Part shown: piece by piece, positions 6,971 to 7,538 of the stretch | Position numbering within the stretch: position 1 is the stretch's first letter | Layout of the letters: each line of letters begins with the position of its first letter | DNA from: Burkholderiaceae bacterium | GTDB taxonomy: Bacteria; Pseudomonadota; Gammaproteobacteria; Burkholderiales; Burkholderiaceae_D | DNA length: 7,538 bases | Direction: 5' to 3' | Assembly (NCBI GenBank): GCA_014379395.1 | Contig: JACMLV010000879.1 | Location: forward strand, 1 to 7,538 | Program-made: the position numbers and the translations under genes | The notes under the pieces: generated by a model | The model's input: only the letters and a program-made list of their open reading frames with translations | Told to the model about the DNA's origin: nothing | Database searches by the model: none

Positions 6971-7538
6971 GCAAAAGCGTAGACGAGCAGGAACCGCAAA
7001 AACACATCGTCATCGTCGAGGACGACGCCGACGTGGCGCGCACCATCGGCCAGGTGCTGGGGGACTTTTCGTTCCGCACCGACTGGTGCCGCAACGCCGC
7101 CGACCTGCTGCGCGACCTGCCGGCGCTCTCGCCCGACCTGTGCATCATCGACCTCGGCCTGCCCGACATGGACGGCCTGGAACTGATGCAGCGGGTCCGG
7201 GCGCGCTCGACCTGCGGCATCCTGATCCTGACCGGGCGCGCCTACGTCAGCGACCGCGTGATGGGGCTGGAACTGGGCGCCGACGACTACGTGCTGAAAC
7301 CGTTCGAGCCGAGGGAACTGGTGGCGCGCGTGCGCAGCATCCTGCGCCGGCTGGAGAACGCCGACGGCGCCACCGGCGGCGCGACCCAAAAGCAGATCGC
7401 CGCCTTCTCCGGCTGGCAGTTCAACGTCGGCAACAACACGCTGTACACGCCGGGCGGCGAGCGCAACCTGCTCAGCACGGCGGAGGCGAATTTGCTGAAG
7501 GTGTTCGTCAACAACCCGAACCGCATCCTGCAGCGCGA
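6967..7538 (+). CDS. OmpR-family response regulator (C-terminus cut by window edge)
   Basis: A DNA-binding response regulator of which 190 residues are present; the family is usually 225-245. Receiver domain (about 12-128): acidic residues E18-D19-D20 in IVIVEDDADVA, phospho-acceptor D62 in IIDLGLPDMDG, T89 in LILTGR, and K111 in ADDYVLKPFEPRELVARVR, the last typical of the OmpR/PhoB subfamily. A linker (about 130-147) leads to the start of a winged-helix domain (about 148 on): W150 QFNVGNNTLYTPGG, then LLSTAEANLLKVFVNNPNRILQR, the usual 'LT..E..LL..L...P..vvsR' pattern. Its recognition helix is outside the window. Its ATG overlaps the kinase stop as ATGA and AAGG (6957-6960) is six bases upstream, so the pair is translationally coupled and very likely a cognate system. 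Its targets may include its own promoter and yjcH-actP (inference). Confidence 0.95.
   Translation, partial: MSKSVDEQEPQKHIVIVEDDADVARTIGQVLGDFSFRTDWCRNAADLLRDLPALSPDLCIIDLGLPDMDGLELMQRVRARSTCGILILTGRAYVSDRVMGLELGADDYVLKPFEPRELVARVRSILRRLENADGATGGATQKQIAAFSGWQFNVGNNTLYTPGGERNLLSTAEANLLKVFVNNPNRILQR

Overview
The window is high-GC DNA with the codon and protein character of a betaproteobacterium. The proteins, and a GTAGGGTGGGCACGG-type palindromic repeat, most resemble what I recall from the Oxalobacteraceae (Massilia/Duganella/Janthinobacterium group). That placement is from memory and inference, not from a search. No RNA genes, CRISPR arrays, insertion sequences or phage genes are visible. 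All six genes look intact, apart from the two cut by the window edges.

Layout. (1) Positions 1-639, minus strand: start of etfB, the beta subunit of electron transfer flavoprotein, cut at its C-terminus. (2) 718-2373, minus strand: an AMP-forming acyl-CoA synthetase with a GTG start, separated from etfB by a strong GC-rich hairpin. (3) 2374-2534: a gap holding a long nested inverted repeat of REP/MITE-like character. (4) 2535-4220 and 4217-4531, minus strand: actP (cation/acetate symporter) and, upstream of it, yjcH (DUF485 small membrane protein), joined by an ATGA stop/start overlap. (5) 4532-4885: a divergent intergenic region of about 350 bases containing a run of three 11-bp direct repeats. 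(6) 4886-6970, plus strand: a soluble hybrid histidine kinase (PAS_7, coiled coil, PAS, HisKA, HATPase, receiver). It has an ATGA overlap with (7) 6967-7538, an OmpR-family response regulator cut by the window end.

Together the locus reads as a carboxylate-use island: a short-chain carboxylate importer (YjcH-ActP), an enzyme that turns a carboxylate into its CoA thioester, and the flavoprotein that takes electrons from acyl-CoA dehydrogenases. A two-component system is transcribed divergently from the importer. The most interesting reading is that this kinase/regulator pair controls the importer. The kinase resembles the cytoplasmic half of the CrbS/MxtR acetate-sensing kinases without their transporter domain. 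Its partner has an OmpR-type rather than a LuxR-type output. The 11-bp direct repeats in the shared intergenic region have the geometry OmpR/PhoB-type regulators bind. This regulatory link is inference.
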